The notes under the pieces were generated by a model that saw nothing but the letters and a program-made list of their open reading frames with translations, searched no databases and had not been told where the DNA came from. Below, one piece after another: positions 19,822 through 29,711 of a stretch of 64,000 nt of DNA (its first letter is position 1; each line of letters begins with the position of its first letter). A program made the translations under genes and the position numbers. The stretch is from Verrucomicrobiota bacterium (lineage in GTDB: Bacteria > Verrucomicrobiota > Verrucomicrobiia > Limisphaerales > J093), in the NCBI GenBank assembly GCA_029556615.1, contig JAKQDD010000210.1, positions 62,001 to 126,000 of the forward strand, given 5' to 3'.

Positions 19822-19920
19822 ACACATGTGCTCATTATGTAAACGGAGTATTGCCTTGTCATTCGGGCCTTGTAGGGCATCATCCGGCCGTCGAATGCTG
19901 GCGCCCCAAAGCCTCCATCC

Positions 19921-20736
19921 ATGTTAGCCAAACGAGTCATCCCCTGCCTCGATGTCCATGACCGTCAGGTCACCCGCGGCGTCCAGTTCGGACGCGCCGA
20001 ATCAGGAGGACTGCGGGCCGTCGGCGACCCCGTCGCCCTGGCGATCGAGTACGATGCCCAGGGGGCCGACGAAATGGTATTCTTCGACATCACCGCCAGC
20101 GCTCACCGCCGCGCCACCATGGTCGACGTGATGGAGCAGGTGGCCGCCCGGTGTTTCATGCCGCTCACCGTCGGAGGCGGGCTGCGGTCGGTCGAGGATA
20201 TGCGGCTGATGCTCCACGCCGGAGCCGACAAAGTGAGCGTCAACTCCGCAGCCCTCGAAGATCCGACGCTCATCCGGGCCGGAGCCGAGAAGTTCGGCAG
20301 CCAGTGCGTGGTGGTGTCGATCGATGCCCGACGCGTGGGACGCGACGCCTGGGCGGTCTACTCGCACGGCGGAAGGCTGGCGACCGGGCGTGAAGTCGTG
20401 GCATGGGCGCGTGAGGCCGTGGCGCTTGGAGCCGGAGAGATCGTCCTCAACAGCATCGATGCCGACGGGACCAAGGCGGGTTACGATCTTGAAATCACCC
20501 GGAGGGTGAGCGAGGCCGTGGGCGTGCCCGTGGTGGCCAGCGGCGGCGCGGGCCGCCTCGAGCATATGGCCCAGGTGCTGCAGGAGGGCCGGGCGGACGC
20601 CGTGTTGGCCGCGAGCGTCTTCCATTTTGGCGAGTTGGCGGTGGACGATGTCAAAGCGTTCCTGGCGAGTCGGGGGATCCCCGTGCGTCGGCGGACCGCT
20701 GAACCGGGCGGCAGCCCATCTGGAGAAGACCGATGA
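19921..20736 (+). CDS. hisF: Imidazole glycerol phosphate synthase subunit HisF
   Basis: A 271-residue cyclase subunit of histidine biosynthesis. It uses ammonia from HisH to convert PRFAR to IGP and AICAR. The TIM-barrel hallmarks are at the expected places: [23 protein letters not shown] with the first catalytic Asp, [49 protein letters not shown] with the second catalytic Asp, and [13 protein letters not shown]. It is slightly longer than usual at the C-terminus. It overlaps hisI (ATGA). HisH, HisA and other his genes are not in the window. Confidence 0.96.
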   Translation: MLAKRVIPCLDVHDRQVTRGVQFGRAESGGLRAVGDPVALAIEYDAQGADEMVFFDITASAHRRATMVDVMEQVAARCFMPLTVGGGLRSVEDMRLMLHAGADKVSVNSAALEDPTLIRAGAEKFGSQCVVVSIDARRVGRDAWAVYSHGGRLATGREVVAWAREAVALGAGEIVLNSIDADGTKAGYDLEITRRVSEAVGVPVVASGGAGRLEHMAQVLQEGRADAVLAASVFHFGELAVDDVKAFLASRGIPVRRRTAEPGGSPSGEDR

Positions 20737-21122
20737 AGGCAATGGACCAGTTGAAATTCAACGCCGAGGGTCTGATCCCGGCGGTGGTTCAGGACCACGG
20801 AACCGGGAGGGTGCTCATGCTCGCCTGGATGAACCGGGAGTCGCTCGAGCGGACGCTCGCCTTGGGGAAGACGGTCTTCTGGAGCCGCTCCCGGAAGAAG
20901 TTGTGGATGAAAGGGGAGACCAGCGGGCACACGCAAACGGTGAAGGACATCGCGTTGGACTGCGACGGCGACACCTTGCTGGTGCAGGTGGAGCAGACCG
21001 GAGCGGCCTGTCACGAAGGATACAAGTCCTGTTTTTACCGGTCGATCCGGGAAGGCGGCGCCTCGGTGGTGGTGACCGAGCCTCAGCTCGAGACGCCCGA
21101 GCAGATCTACGGGCGTGGATGA
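20733..21122 (+). CDS. hisI: Phosphoribosyl-AMP cyclohydrolase HisI
   Basis: A 129-residue monofunctional HisI that opens the adenine ring of PR-AMP in histidine biosynthesis. Motifs are [44 protein letters not shown], the metal-binding [18 protein letters not shown] and SCFYR. It lacks the HisE pyrophosphohydrolase domain found in fused enzymes. It overlaps hisF by 4 nt, implying translational coupling; trpE begins 37 nt downstream. Confidence 0.96.
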   Translation: MKAMDQLKFNAEGLIPAVVQDHGTGRVLMLAWMNRESLERTLALGKTVFWSRSRKKLWMKGETSGHTQTVKDIALDCDGDTLLVQVEQTGAACHEGYKSCFYRSIREGGASVVVTEPQLETPEQIYGRG

Positions 21123-21158
21123 CGAAGGCCTCGAGAGCGGCCGAAGGGACGGACGACC

Positions 21159-22682
21159 ATGTACACTCCCAGCCGAGAGGAGTTCCTGCGACTGGCGCAG
21201 CAGGGCAACCTGATCCCGGTCAGCCGCCGGATTCTGGCGGATTACGAGACCCCGCTCTCGGCTTACCGCAAGCTCCGGGAGCAGGGCGAGTCGTTCCTGT
21301 TCGAGTCCGTCGAGGGTGGCGAACGACTGGGCCGCTATTCGTTCGTGGGCTGCGCACCGCGGATGGTGATCCGGCAGAGCGGGCGCACGGTGGAAGTGCT
21401 CGAGAACGGCCGCCTGACGCAAATGTGGACGGTGGTCGGAGCCGGTGTGCCGGCGGGGCCGGGCCAGGTGCAGGACGGACTGGCTGTGGTCGAGCAGGTG
21501 TTGGGTCGGTACCATGCGGTGCCGGTGCCGGGCCTTCCGCGATTCACGGGGGGGGCGGTCGGCTACCTCGGGTATGAATTCATCCACGACATCGAGCCCG
21601 TGGTGCCGCGCCCGGCGGAGGACGCCTTGGGGGCCCCGGTTCTTTACTTCCTGGTGGCGGACCAGTTGCTGGTGTTCGACCGTGTAGCTCAGACTCTGAC
21701 CGTGATGGTGAACGCGGTGGTCGAGCCGGGATCGGATCCGGGCGGGGTCTACGCTGCCGCGGTCTGCGGGATCGAACGGCTGATCGCAAAGCTCGCGCAA
21801 CCCTGCCCACAGGTCCCGGTCACCCTGCCGGATGACCCTCCTGCGTTGCCGTTCGTCTCCAACCTCACCCGGGAGCGGTTTCTCGAGAACGTCCGGAAGG
21901 CGATGGAGTACATTAGGGCGGGAGATATCATACAAGTCGTTGGTTCACAGCGTTTTACATCTTCGGTCACCGCGGCACCCCTGGACATCTACCGGGCTGC
22001 GCGCACCATCAATCCCTCGCCCTACATGTTCCTGCTCGAGTTCGAAGGGTTCGCGTTGGTGGGAGCGTCTCCCGAAACCCATGTGCGCTGTGAGGACGGC
22101 GTCGTCGAGATCCGTCCGATAGCCGGCACTCGGCCGCGGGGGCGCACCCCGGAGGAGGATCTGGCGAACGAGCGGGAACTGATGCGGGATCCCAAGGAGC
22201 GGGCGGAGCACGTCATGTTGGTGGATCTTGCCCGCAACGACCTGGGGCGTGTCTGCGCCTACGGGAGCGTCCACGTGCGCGACCTGATGGTGATCGAGCG
22301 ATACAGCCACGTCATGCATATCGTGTCCGAGGTTTCAGGGCGGCTGGCGGACGGGCGGACGCCGTTCGACCTGATGCGGGCGACGTTTCCGGCGGGCACT
22401 CTGACGGGGGCGCCGAAGATCCGGGCGATGCAGATCATTGCGGAGATCGAGGGCACGCAGCGGGGGCCCTATGGGGGATGTGTGGGGTACTTCTCCTTTG
22501 GCGGCAACCTGGACTGCTGCATCACGATTCGGACGGCCCTGCTCAAAGACGGGCGGGTGCATGTGCAAGCCGGCGGCGGCTGGGTGAGCGACTCGACGCC
22601 GGAGGGGGAATTTCAGGAGACGATCAACAAGTCGCAGGCGATGATCAAGGCAGTGGCCTTGGCGGAGGGTTTCCGACGCTGA
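21159..22682 (+). CDS. trpE: Anthranilate synthase component I TrpE
   Basis: A 507-residue chorismate-utilising enzyme that makes anthranilate for tryptophan with the TrpG glutaminase. The N-terminal domain carries the Trp-feedback region (SFLFESVEGGERLGRYSFVG, the ESVE type). The catalytic domain has RPIAGTRPRG, DLARNDLGRV, VMHIVSEVSG, FPAGTLTGAPKIRAMQIIAE and RTALLKDGRVHVQAGGGWV. The order of domains and length match TrpE better than PabB. It follows hisI closely, so histidine and tryptophan genes may share a transcript. No trpG is seen downstream. Confidence 0.95.
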   Translation: MYTPSREEFLRLAQQGNLIPVSRRILADYETPLSAYRKLREQGESFLFESVEGGERLGRYSFVGCAPRMVIRQSGRTVEVLENGRLTQMWTVVGAGVPAGPGQVQDGLAVVEQVLGRYHAVPVPGLPRFTGGAVGYLGYEFIHDIEPVVPRPAEDALGAPVLYFLVADQLLVFDRVAQTLTVMVNAVVEPGSDPGGVYAAAVCGIERLIAKLAQPCPQVPVTLPDDPPALPFVSNLTRERFLENVRKAMEYIRAGDIIQVVGSQRFTSSVTAAPLDIYRAARTINPSPYMFLLEFEGFALVGASPETHVRCEDGVVEIRPIAGTRPRGRTPEEDLANERELMRDPKERAEHVMLVDLARNDLGRVCAYGSVHVRDLMVIERYSHVMHIVSEVSGRLADGRTPFDLMRATFPAGTLTGAPKIRAMQIIAEIEGTQRGPYGGCVGYFSFGGNLDCCITIRTALLKDGRVHVQAGGGWVSDSTPEGEFQETINKSQAMIKAVALAEGFRR

Positions 22683-22756
22683 GGGTGCGCGGGGGCGCGG
22701 GGGCGGTGGGATTGTCGATTGCTTTTTGGGCCGCGTCGCGGCCAGAGTGGAGCACT

Positions 22757-24625
22757 ATGGGCTGGGAACAGATGCGCCGGTCGAACACGTTTCGGTTCGT
22801 GTTTCTTCTGGGGATGTATTCCTTCGTGCTGCTGGCGAGTCACTGGCTGGCCTACCAGTTGCGGTTCGATTTCCACGTGCCGGAGAGCACACGACCGCTC
22901 TTGATGGCGAACTGGCAATGGGAGGTGCCGCTGAAACTGGCGGCGCTCTTTCTCTTTGGGCAATTCTCCGGGTTGCTGAGTTACTTCAGCATCCCCGACA
23001 TGCAGCGCGTGGTGATGGCCACAGGCAGTGTGTCGGTGGGGTTGTTTCTGATCCGCTACATGCCATTCCAGTATCCCGTGGCGCCGCGCAGCGTGGTCAT
23101 GATGGATTTCATCCTGATGACGGTGGGCATTCTGGGGGTGCGGATCATACTGCGAACCCTCCGGGAGCGGTTTTTCAATCAGCCGACGCACCCCGTGCGG
23201 CATCGGCGCCGTGTGGGGATCATCGGGGCCGGCGATGTCGGGGCGAGTCTGGTCCGGGAGCTGCAGGTCAAGCGCGGTTTGGGCCTCGAGCCGGTTGCGC
23301 TCTTCGACGATGATCCGGCCAAGTGGAAGTCGAACGTGCACGGGATTCCCGTGCTCGGGGCGCCGGAACTGCTGCGGGAAGGGCAGCGGAATTTGCAGCT
23401 CGAGGAGGTGATCATCGCGATGCCGACGGCGCCGGCGAAGCGGCTGGGCGAGGTGGTGCGTCTGCTGCAAGGCTTGCGGTTGCGATTCGAGACCGTTCCG
23501 TCAATAGACCAGCTGGCAACGGGCAAGGTCCGCGTCAGCAAGCTGCGGTCCGTCGAAATCCAGGACCTGCTGGGGCGCGAGCCGGTGACGCTGGCCACGG
23601 AGAACATCCGGCACATCCTGAGGGATCAGGTGGTGCTGGTGACGGGGGCCGGCGGCAGCATCGGGAGCGAGCTCTGCCGGCAGATCGCCGCCTACGATCC
23701 CCAGCGCCTGCTGCTGGTGGATCAGTCGGAAGTCCAGCTTTTCCAGATCGAGCAGGAATTGCTCGAGCAGGGCTGCGGCGGCGTGGCGCTGCCGCTGGTG
23801 GCCGACATTCTGGACACGGAACGAATGCGCCAGATCTTCGAGCGGTTCCGGCCTCGGATCGTGTTCCACGCCGCGGCGCACAAGCACGTGCCGATGATGG
23901 AAAGCCAGCCGGGGGAGGCGATCAAGAACAACAGCCTCGGCACGGTCCGACTGGCCGAGCTGGCCCTCGAATTCCGGGTCGAACGCTTCGTGATGATCTC
24001 GACCGACAAGGCGATCAACCCCACCAGCGTCATGGGCGCCTCGAAACGACTGGCGGAGATCTTCCTGCAGGCGCTGCACGCCCGTCACCCGGATCAGACC
24101 CGGTTCATTACCGTCCGGTTCGGCAATGTGCTGGGTTCCTCGGGAAGCGTGATCCCGATCTTTCAGAAACAGATCGCCGCGGGGGGGCCGGTGACCGTCA
24201 CGCACCCGGACGTGACCCGGTACTTCATGACGATCCCGGAGGCCGCCGGCCTCGTCCTGCAGAGCGCTACCCAGGGGACCGGCGGAGAGATCTACGTCCT
24301 CGACATGGGAAAGCCGGTGCGGATCGTGGATCTGGCGCACCAGCTCATCGAGCTGAGCGGGTTGATCCCCGAGGAGGACGTCCAGGTCGAGTTCGTCGGC
24401 TTGCGGCCGGGGGAGAAGCTCTTCGAGGAACTCAGCTACAAGGGGGAGGATTACACCGCCACCGAGCATCCGAAGATCATGCGGTTCTCCGCTCCGCCCG
24501 TGGCTCTCGAGGACGTGCAACACCACTTGGACGAGATGCTGATGCGGGTCCACGACGCGGAACCGAGCCAGCTGAAACGAATGCTCCAGACGGCGGTCCC
24601 GGAGTATCAGCCCTACCTGGTTTGA
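22757..24625 (+). CDS. CapD/FlaA1-like membrane nucleotide-sugar dehydratase/epimerase
   Basis: A 622-residue membrane enzyme of the CapD/WbpM/PglF group, which makes modified UDP-sugars for surface polysaccharides. Four hydrophobic helices at the N-terminus (to about residue 135) precede a CoA-binding-like Rossmann domain (VGIIGAGDVGASLVREL). The catalytic SDR domain follows: NAD motif VTGAGGSIGSELCRQI, FHAAAHKHVPMME, STDKAINPTSVMGASKR (Met in place of the usual SDR Tyr, as is typical of this group) and PVTVTHPDVTRYFMTIPEA. The ATG at 22757 has GGAG 6 nt upstream; longer frames overlap trpE. It is convergent with the glycosidase-like gene, with a 13-nt overlap of the ends. Confidence 0.93.
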   Translation: MGWEQMRRSNTFRFVFLLGMYSFVLLASHWLAYQLRFDFHVPESTRPLLMANWQWEVPLKLAALFLFGQFSGLLSYFSIPDMQRVVMATGSVSVGLFLIRYMPFQYPVAPRSVVMMDFILMTVGILGVRIILRTLRERFFNQPTHPVRHRRRVGIIGAGDVGASLVRELQVKRGLGLEPVALFDDDPAKWKSNVHGIPVLGAPELLREGQRNLQLEEVIIAMPTAPAKRLGEVVRLLQGLRLRFETVPSIDQLATGKVRVSKLRSVEIQDLLGREPVTLATENIRHILRDQVVLVTGAGGSIGSELCRQIAAYDPQRLLLVDQSEVQLFQIEQELLEQGCGGVALPLVADILDTERMRQIFERFRPRIVFHAAAHKHVPMMESQPGEAIKNNSLGTVRLAELALEFRVERFVMISTDKAINPTSVMGASKRLAEIFLQALHARHPDQTRFITVRFGNVLGSSGSVIPIFQKQIAAGGPVTVTHPDVTRYFMTIPEAAGLVLQSATQGTGGEIYVLDMGKPVRIVDLAHQLIELSGLIPEEDVQVEFVGLRPGEKLFEELSYKGEDYTATEHPKIMRFSAPPVALEDVQHHLDEMLMRVHDAEPSQLKRMLQTAVPEYQPYLV

Positions 24626-25815
24626 CCGGAAACCATGGGCGGCGGAATGGGACCGTACACGCGGGCCGCGTAGGGTTCGAATCGGTCGTGAAGCCATCCG
24701 TCCTCAGGTTTCAGGGCCCGGTTCTCCCCGAGCACGGGGACCGGGTTCTCGAAGAGCCAGGGCAGGGAGAAGGCATAGCCGAGCGGTTGGTCGGTGGTGT
24801 TGACCGCGACGACGTAATGGCCGGCAGGGACGGTTGCATTGCCGTGGGAGACGTGAAGCAGGGCTGCCCCGATGCTGCTGAGGAGGGCGGCGTTGTATCG
24901 TTGAGCGGGATCGTCGTAACGATGGTCGCGAGGCCAGATCAAATGACGGCCCCGAAACAGCGGCTCGCGTCGACGAACCTCACCGACCACCCGGCAGAGT
25001 GCGTGCCAGGTCGCGGGGTGCTCGGTCATTTGCCAACGGCCGTCGTTGTAGGCGTAGAAGAACAGGCCATCCGCCCTTTCCACGAGGGCGGCATAGGCCA
25101 TGGCACGAAGCTCCGTCAGCGTGGGGGGGCGCTTGGGTGTTGGATCCGAGAGCAGGTCCGGGTGGTGGCTCCAATCGAAGGCCTGCAGGACGGCGATCAA
25201 CGGTTTGTGGGGGCCAAGAGCGAGACGGGCCTGGCGCAAGTGCTGAGGGACGTTCGCCAGGGGCAGCCAGGGAATCGGATACCGGTCCACCATCAGGATG
25301 TCTGTCAAATGGGCGTACGCCAGGGCCTCGTGTCCCTGATACAGGACCAGGGCGGTCGGTTTCCTGCCGGCGGATCGAACCACACGGTGGGCTTTTCTGA
25401 TCTCTGATGGAAACGTGAAATGGAGATCGGGTTCATCCGCCACGTACCATCCCCAGAGAGCGGGGTGGGAGTCGAACTTCCGGACGGCGGATCGCGCCTT
25501 CCGGGCATCGAAGGACTCGCCCGCCTGGGTTGCGGGGACGGCCAGCACGCCAAGACCCTCGGCCCGGGCAGCGGCCAGGTAGCCGGTCTCGGCTCGCCCC
25601 TGGACGAGGCTGAAGCCGGCGGCCCGGGCAATCACCAGGTCATTGGTGTCGCGGACGCCGAAAAGGCCGATGGGATACTCGGCCGGGTGAAAGCCGCGGC
25701 AACCTGTGGCGGCGAGAAGCGCCGCGAACATGCAGGCAACGGCAGCTTGCCCGCCGCGGAGGCTGCACGCTGCTCGGCGCTGCCGCGCGTCGCGGGCTCG
25801 CCCGTCCGGGTTCAC
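24613..25815 (-). CDS. Glycosidase-like lipoprotein of unknown specificity
   Basis: A 400-residue predicted lipoprotein. The GTG at 25815 overlaps the TGA of the upstream O-antigen-ligase gene (GTGA) and gives a 40-residue N-terminus with a lipobox (LLAATGC). The ATG at 25731 would leave too short a signal peptide. The body looks like a TIM-barrel glycoside-hydrolase-type domain, with HPALWGWYVADEPD (a likely acid/base Glu in DEPD), DILMVDRYPIPWLP, LIAVLQAFDW and ADGLFFYAYND, followed by a beta-sandwich-like end. These features resemble GH families and DUF4091-like proteins. It probably acts on polysaccharide in the envelope, given its coupling to the ligase. The 3' end overlaps the CapD-like gene. 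Confidence 0.7.
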   Translation of the reverse strand: MNPDGRARDARQRRAACSLRGGQAAVACMFAALLAATGCRGFHPAEYPIGLFGVRDTNDLVIARAAGFSLVQGRAETGYLAAARAEGLGVLAVPATQAGESFDARKARSAVRKFDSHPALWGWYVADEPDLHFTFPSEIRKAHRVVRSAGRKPTALVLYQGHEALAYAHLTDILMVDRYPIPWLPLANVPQHLRQARLALGPHKPLIAVLQAFDWSHHPDLLSDPTPKRPPTLTELRAMAYAALVERADGLFFYAYNDGRWQMTEHPATWHALCRVVGEVRRREPLFRGRHLIWPRDHRYDDPAQRYNAALLSSIGAALLHVSHGNATVPAGHYVVAVNTTDQPLGYAFSLPWLFENPVPVLGENRALKPEDGWLHDRFEPYAARVYGPIPPPMVSGQTR

Positions 25816-27986
25816 CGGCGGAAGGACGTGGTCATCCACAGGCACGTAAGTGTCAGGAACAGGAAGAGGACCGAGTGGATCTGGAATGGGAAGTCGAAGA
25901 GGGCGTGGCCGAGGCACCCTCCCAGGGCGAGAAGGCAGACGATCCGGAAGGGCCATGGGAGCGAGATGCCGTCGGTTCTCAAGCCGGTCGCCAAGGCCAG
26001 GACCAGGGCGGCCGCCACCAGCGCGCTGCCCAGGCGGCCAAAGGTGATTCGGGTCTCGAGCCAGTCGTTGTGGGCGTACCACTGCCACGACTCCTGAAGA
26101 TCCGTGCGGTAGAGATGAAACAGGGGACCAAAGGTGCCTGGACCGGATCCCAGCCAGGGGTATTCCCGGGCCATGACCCGGGCTCGATCGAAGATGCCAA
26201 GCCGTCCGCCGACCTGATCGCGGAGGGTGGCGTTCTGGCTGAGCACCTCGCGGTCGAGCTCCAGCACCGGTTCCGGCAGGTCCTCAGGCAGGTCTTCATC
26301 CACCTCGCGGTCCGCCGTGTCGAGCGCGCTGGTGCCGTCCGAACGTCCCAAGGCTGCCACCTCGGTCTCGGTCAGCGCCCGGTCGAAGAGGGTCGCGCTG
26401 TTGAATTCGATCTTTTCTTGGGCGATGGCGGCGTAAGCCCCCACCCACAAGTAAGCGGCGGGAACCGCTTCGTTCCAACCCGCGTCCTTCCAGCTCTGAT
26501 CCGCCGTGGGCAGCCTCTTGCCGTTGACGTAGAGGCAGGCATTCGTGTCCCGCACCACGACAACGTCGACCAGCTGTCCCCCATACTCCGTCACAAACCC
26601 CCGGGCGCGCTTGATGGCGCGAAGCTCGTAGCGGCCCTCTTGCATGGTGAAAGCGAGCCCGTTCGCGTCGAGACTCAGCATGGCCCAGCGCGGGGTGCGG
26701 ACCAGGCGGTCCGTCGAGCTCGAGAGCCCCAACACACCCAACGACGTTCCCTCGGGGATGGTCTCGGGGACGTGAAACGAAGCTCGCAGGGTGAAGTCCC
26801 GCACTTCCACCCGGCCTGTGGCATAGCTGAACCGGGGGGCAAACAGCCGGTCTCGCAACGGTTGGTAGCCGAGCACCACGCCGCCGCCGATGGCGGGCAG
26901 CAGCAAGGCGAGCATCAGATTCCGCGCACGGGCGCGCCGCGTCGAGCTGCCGAGGGCCACCGCCACGCCGCTGCCAAGAGCCAGAACGAGCGCCACCAGA
27001 GCGCCTCCCCGCGAGCCCGAGACCACCGGCGCCAGCGCGGTGGCCGCCAGGCACGGAACCAGCAGAATGTGCGGTGAGGCCCCCCACCGGCGGAGGGCGG
27101 CGTCCCCATGGCGCACTCGGCGCCGGAGCAGCCACCAGAAACCGAAGCAAACGGGCCACACCAGATTCAAGTACTGCGCCGCATTGCTGCGATACGCGTA
27201 GGGGCCGAACTGGCCGAAAGCCTCCTTGATGTGCCGGGGCTCAATCAGCCAGAGGAGGCGGTTGGTGCCGCTCATGCGCTGGAGGATGCCTTCGAGAGCG
27301 AGCAAGGCGCCATTCAGGCAGAGCACCCACAGCAGGCGCTGCAGACGGGCGGGCAGGGCCGGTTCGGCGGTCCCCGGGCGATGATCCTCCTCGTCGTCGC
27401 CGTGGTGCCGCTCATGGCGGGTCTTGCCCAGGATCCAATCGCGCAGAGCCCAAAACGTGCAGGCGAGAGCCAGGTACTGGAAGAACGCATTCCACGAGGA
27501 CGGGGCGTCGTAGCTGTGGGGCAGCCAGGCGACAAAGCCATCGCGGTATTCGAATCGCATTTCGTCGGGCAGGAACCAGGCGCGCGCGTTGACCGCACTC
27601 GTGAGACTCCAGAGCAGGATCAGCCCCGTCAGCAAGGCCAGCGTCACGGTGATCCAGGATCGGTCCTCCTGGCCCCAGCGTGCGGGCCGGTAGCCGGTGG
27701 TCCACCGGAGGATGCGCTTGAGCAGCCAGAGCAGCCCCAGGCCATAGCCGGCACCGTTCATGATCCAGATGGCCCACGGCTGGGTCGTGCCGAACGCCCA
27801 GGGCGAGAACACGAGCATCAGATAGAGCAGGATCTCCGTTGCGTGATCGGCAAGCCGGTAAGCGAAGGGAGTGCGATGTCGGGCCGAGGATCGCCGGCGG
27901 CGCCACGACCGCCCGGAACCGGCCGCGGATCGGGCGCCGGAATCCATCCGGTCGGCTTCGGCGGGCTCGCTGCTCGTGGGCTGCAT
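25812..27986 (-). CDS. O-antigen ligase/polymerase-like membrane protein with lectin-like insert
   Basis: A 724-residue polytopic protein. Hydrophobic helices from about residue 50 to 350, separated by polar loops, and two near the C-terminus fit the Wzy/WaaL (PF04932) topology, with PVVSGSRGGALVALVLALGS as the conserved SRG segment. The large loop before the last helices, about residues 375-560, reads as a LamG/concanavalin-like sandwich: RVEVRDFTLRASFHVPE, VVRDTNACLYVNGKRLP and the family-typical end FDRALTETEVAALGR. After it comes the expected AREYPWLGSGPGTFGPLF and HNDWLE ligase motif. It would ligate or polymerise surface polysaccharide. It is followed by the coupled lipoprotein gene. 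Confidence 0.85.
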   Translation of the reverse strand: MQPTSSEPAEADRMDSGARSAAGSGRSWRRRRSSARHRTPFAYRLADHATEILLYLMLVFSPWAFGTTQPWAIWIMNGAGYGLGLLWLLKRILRWTTGYRPARWGQEDRSWITVTLALLTGLILLWSLTSAVNARAWFLPDEMRFEYRDGFVAWLPHSYDAPSSWNAFFQYLALACTFWALRDWILGKTRHERHHGDDEEDHRPGTAEPALPARLQRLLWVLCLNGALLALEGILQRMSGTNRLLWLIEPRHIKEAFGQFGPYAYRSNAAQYLNLVWPVCFGFWWLLRRRVRHGDAALRRWGASPHILLVPCLAATALAPVVSGSRGGALVALVLALGSGVAVALGSSTRRARARNLMLALLLPAIGGGVVLGYQPLRDRLFAPRFSYATGRVEVRDFTLRASFHVPETIPEGTSLGVLGLSSSTDRLVRTPRWAMLSLDANGLAFTMQEGRYELRAIKRARGFVTEYGGQLVDVVVVRDTNACLYVNGKRLPTADQSWKDAGWNEAVPAAYLWVGAYAAIAQEKIEFNSATLFDRALTETEVAALGRSDGTSALDTADREVDEDLPEDLPEPVLELDREVLSQNATLRDQVGGRLGIFDRARVMAREYPWLGSGPGTFGPLFHLYRTDLQESWQWYAHNDWLETRITFGRLGSALVAAALVLALATGLRTDGISLPWPFRIVCLLALGGCLGHALFDFPFQIHSVLFLFLTLTCLWMTTSFRR

Positions 27987-28334
27987 CCTGGGGGGAATTC
28001 AAGACCAAGCGTCAACCGGCCACAAGGCGAAACAGTCCTCCCTGCTCGCGGCTTGACTTGAGGAGAGGCAAGACGGAGGATCGGGCAGGAAAAGGGCGGG
28101 CATCGGGGGATGCCCGCCCAACCCAAACAACCAAACCTACCTCCTTTGCCTCCGACCCGTAACCCCGGAGGCGACTCCGCGGCTGTCGCGGCTTGGCAGG
28201 CTCCGCGGCGCAGCCGGCGGCAAGCTGTTTCGGACACTAACTCAGACGGGGCAGACGGTCGGTTTGTTCAAAGAAACGGGGGGATCGACTCGACCGCGGC
28301 AGGGTGAACAGTCCGCGGCCGATGGGTCCGCGAC
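27987..28334. other. Divergent intergenic region with strong hairpin
   Basis: A 348-nt spacer between divergent genes (O-antigen-ligase-like on minus, beta-CASP protein on plus) that should hold both promoters. The clearest structure is an 11-bp perfect stem, GGGCGGGCATC / GATGCCCGCCC, with a GGGG loop at 28094-28119. On the minus strand it is followed by TTTTCC, so it could be a weak terminator or a leader hairpin of the ligase gene. No promoter hexamers are convincing. Confidence 0.45.
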
Positions 28335-29711
28335 ATGCGCATTCAGAACCTGAATCCGGCGCCGGACATTGGCGCCAGTGCCTGGTGGCTCGAGCTGGAA
28401 CGGCACCGTCTCCTGCTCGATGCCGGGACCCACCCTAAACGCGAGGGTCGCCAGAGCCTGCCGCTCTACGCCCTGACCGGACAGCACGAGCCGGACGCGG
28501 TGGTCCTCTCCCATTGCCACCACGACCATGTCGGATCCCTGCCAATCGCCGCCCGCCGGTTTCCCGCCGCCCACGTGCTGATGACCGAATTGAGTTACTT
28601 CCTCGTGGAACGGGTCCTGCACAACTCGGTGAATGTCATGGTCCGGCAGCGTGAGGAGCTCGGCATCGCCGAGTACCCGCTCTACAGCCACGATGAGGTC
28701 GATGACATGGCGTCCCGGTTCCAGGGATTCCGCTACAACCGCGAGATTGACTGGGCAGCGCACCCCAAAGCCCGGGGCGGCGCGGTGTCGCCGACACTCG
28801 AGTTTCACGACGCCGGCCACACGCTGGGGGCGGCAGGCATCCTGGTCCGCGCGCCGGAAGGAAGCCTCTTCTACACCGGCGACGTCTGTTTTCAGGACCA
28901 GACCTTGTTGCACGGGGCCCGCTTCGAGGAGGTCTCGGCGGACGTGCTGCTGCTCGAGACAACCCGGGGCAACCGGGAGGTCGCCGCGGGCTGGACTCGC
29001 GAGGCCGAGGTCGAGCGCCTCGTCGACACGCTGCAGCGGGTGCTCCGACGAAAGGGCTCGGTCCTGATCCCCTCCTTTGCCCTGGGCCGGACCCAGGAAA
29101 TCCTGGGACTGCTGGCGTTGCTGATGCGGTCGGGCCGCCTGCGCCGGCAGCCGGTGTACGTGGGAGGCCTCGGGCGGGTGTTCACGGAAATCTACGATCT
29201 GCAGGCGCACCGGACCCATCGCCAGCAACGGGACCTGCAGCTTCACGAAGCGCTCGACCTGATCGTATTCGACCGGCCTCAACAGCAACGCCTCCGACTC
29301 CAGGGCGGCCGCCTCTTCGTCCTCACGTCCGGCATGATGGTCGAGAACACGCCGGCCCACGATTTGGCCCTGCGCCTGATGGGGGACGAAAGGCACGCGA
29401 TCCTCTTCGTGGGGTACGCCGATCCCGAGACCCCTGGCGGCCGGTTGAAAGCCTCCACTGCCGGTGTTCCGTTTGCGTTCAGCCGACTGGCTCCCGAGGT
29501 GATTCGTCATTGCGAGGTGGGCGATTTCGATCTCACCGCCCACGCCAACCGGGAAGAGCTCGTCGCGTTCGTCGAGGAGGTCAACCCCCGTGCCGTGGTT
29601 CTTGGCCACGGCGAGCCCATCGCGCGAGCTTGGTTTGCGCGAACGCTCCGGCAGCGATTCCCCCGTCTGCGGGTGGTCTCGCCCGAGCCGGGCGAGGCGG
29701 TCGACGTCTAG
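28335..29711 (+). CDS. Beta-CASP metallo-beta-lactamase-fold hydrolase
   Basis: A 458-residue protein of the MBL/beta-CASP superfamily (CPSF-73, RNase J and related RNA-processing nucleases). Motif 2 is LSHCHHDHVGS, with later metal ligands in DAGHTLGAAG and YTGDVCFQD. The beta-CASP part has VLIPSFALGRTQEILGLL, FVLTSGMM and the terminal VGDFDLTAHANREELVAFVE and VVLGHGEP histidines. It most probably acts as an RNA endo/exonuclease, but some members act on other substrates. Its TAG stop is the first triplet of a leader-module copy. Confidence 0.85.
   Translation: MRIQNLNPAPDIGASAWWLELERHRLLLDAGTHPKREGRQSLPLYALTGQHEPDAVVLSHCHHDHVGSLPIAARRFPAAHVLMTELSYFLVERVLHNSVNVMVRQREELGIAEYPLYSHDEVDDMASRFQGFRYNREIDWAAHPKARGGAVSPTLEFHDAGHTLGAAGILVRAPEGSLFYTGDVCFQDQTLLHGARFEEVSADVLLLETTRGNREVAAGWTREAEVERLVDTLQRVLRRKGSVLIPSFALGRTQEILGLLALLMRSGRLRRQPVYVGGLGRVFTEIYDLQAHRTHRQQRDLQLHEALDLIVFDRPQQQRLRLQGGRLFVLTSGMMVENTPAHDLALRLMGDERHAILFVGYADPETPGGRLKASTAGVPFAFSRLAPEVIRHCEVGDFDLTAHANREELVAFVEEVNPRAVVLGHGEPIARAWFARTLRQRFPRLRVVSPEPGEAVDV

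Noticed and set aside
23323-25407. 694-residue plus-strand frame across the CapD-like and glycosidase-like genes
   Set aside because: Runs through two recognised genes in another frame; Gly/Arg/Ala-rich without domains.
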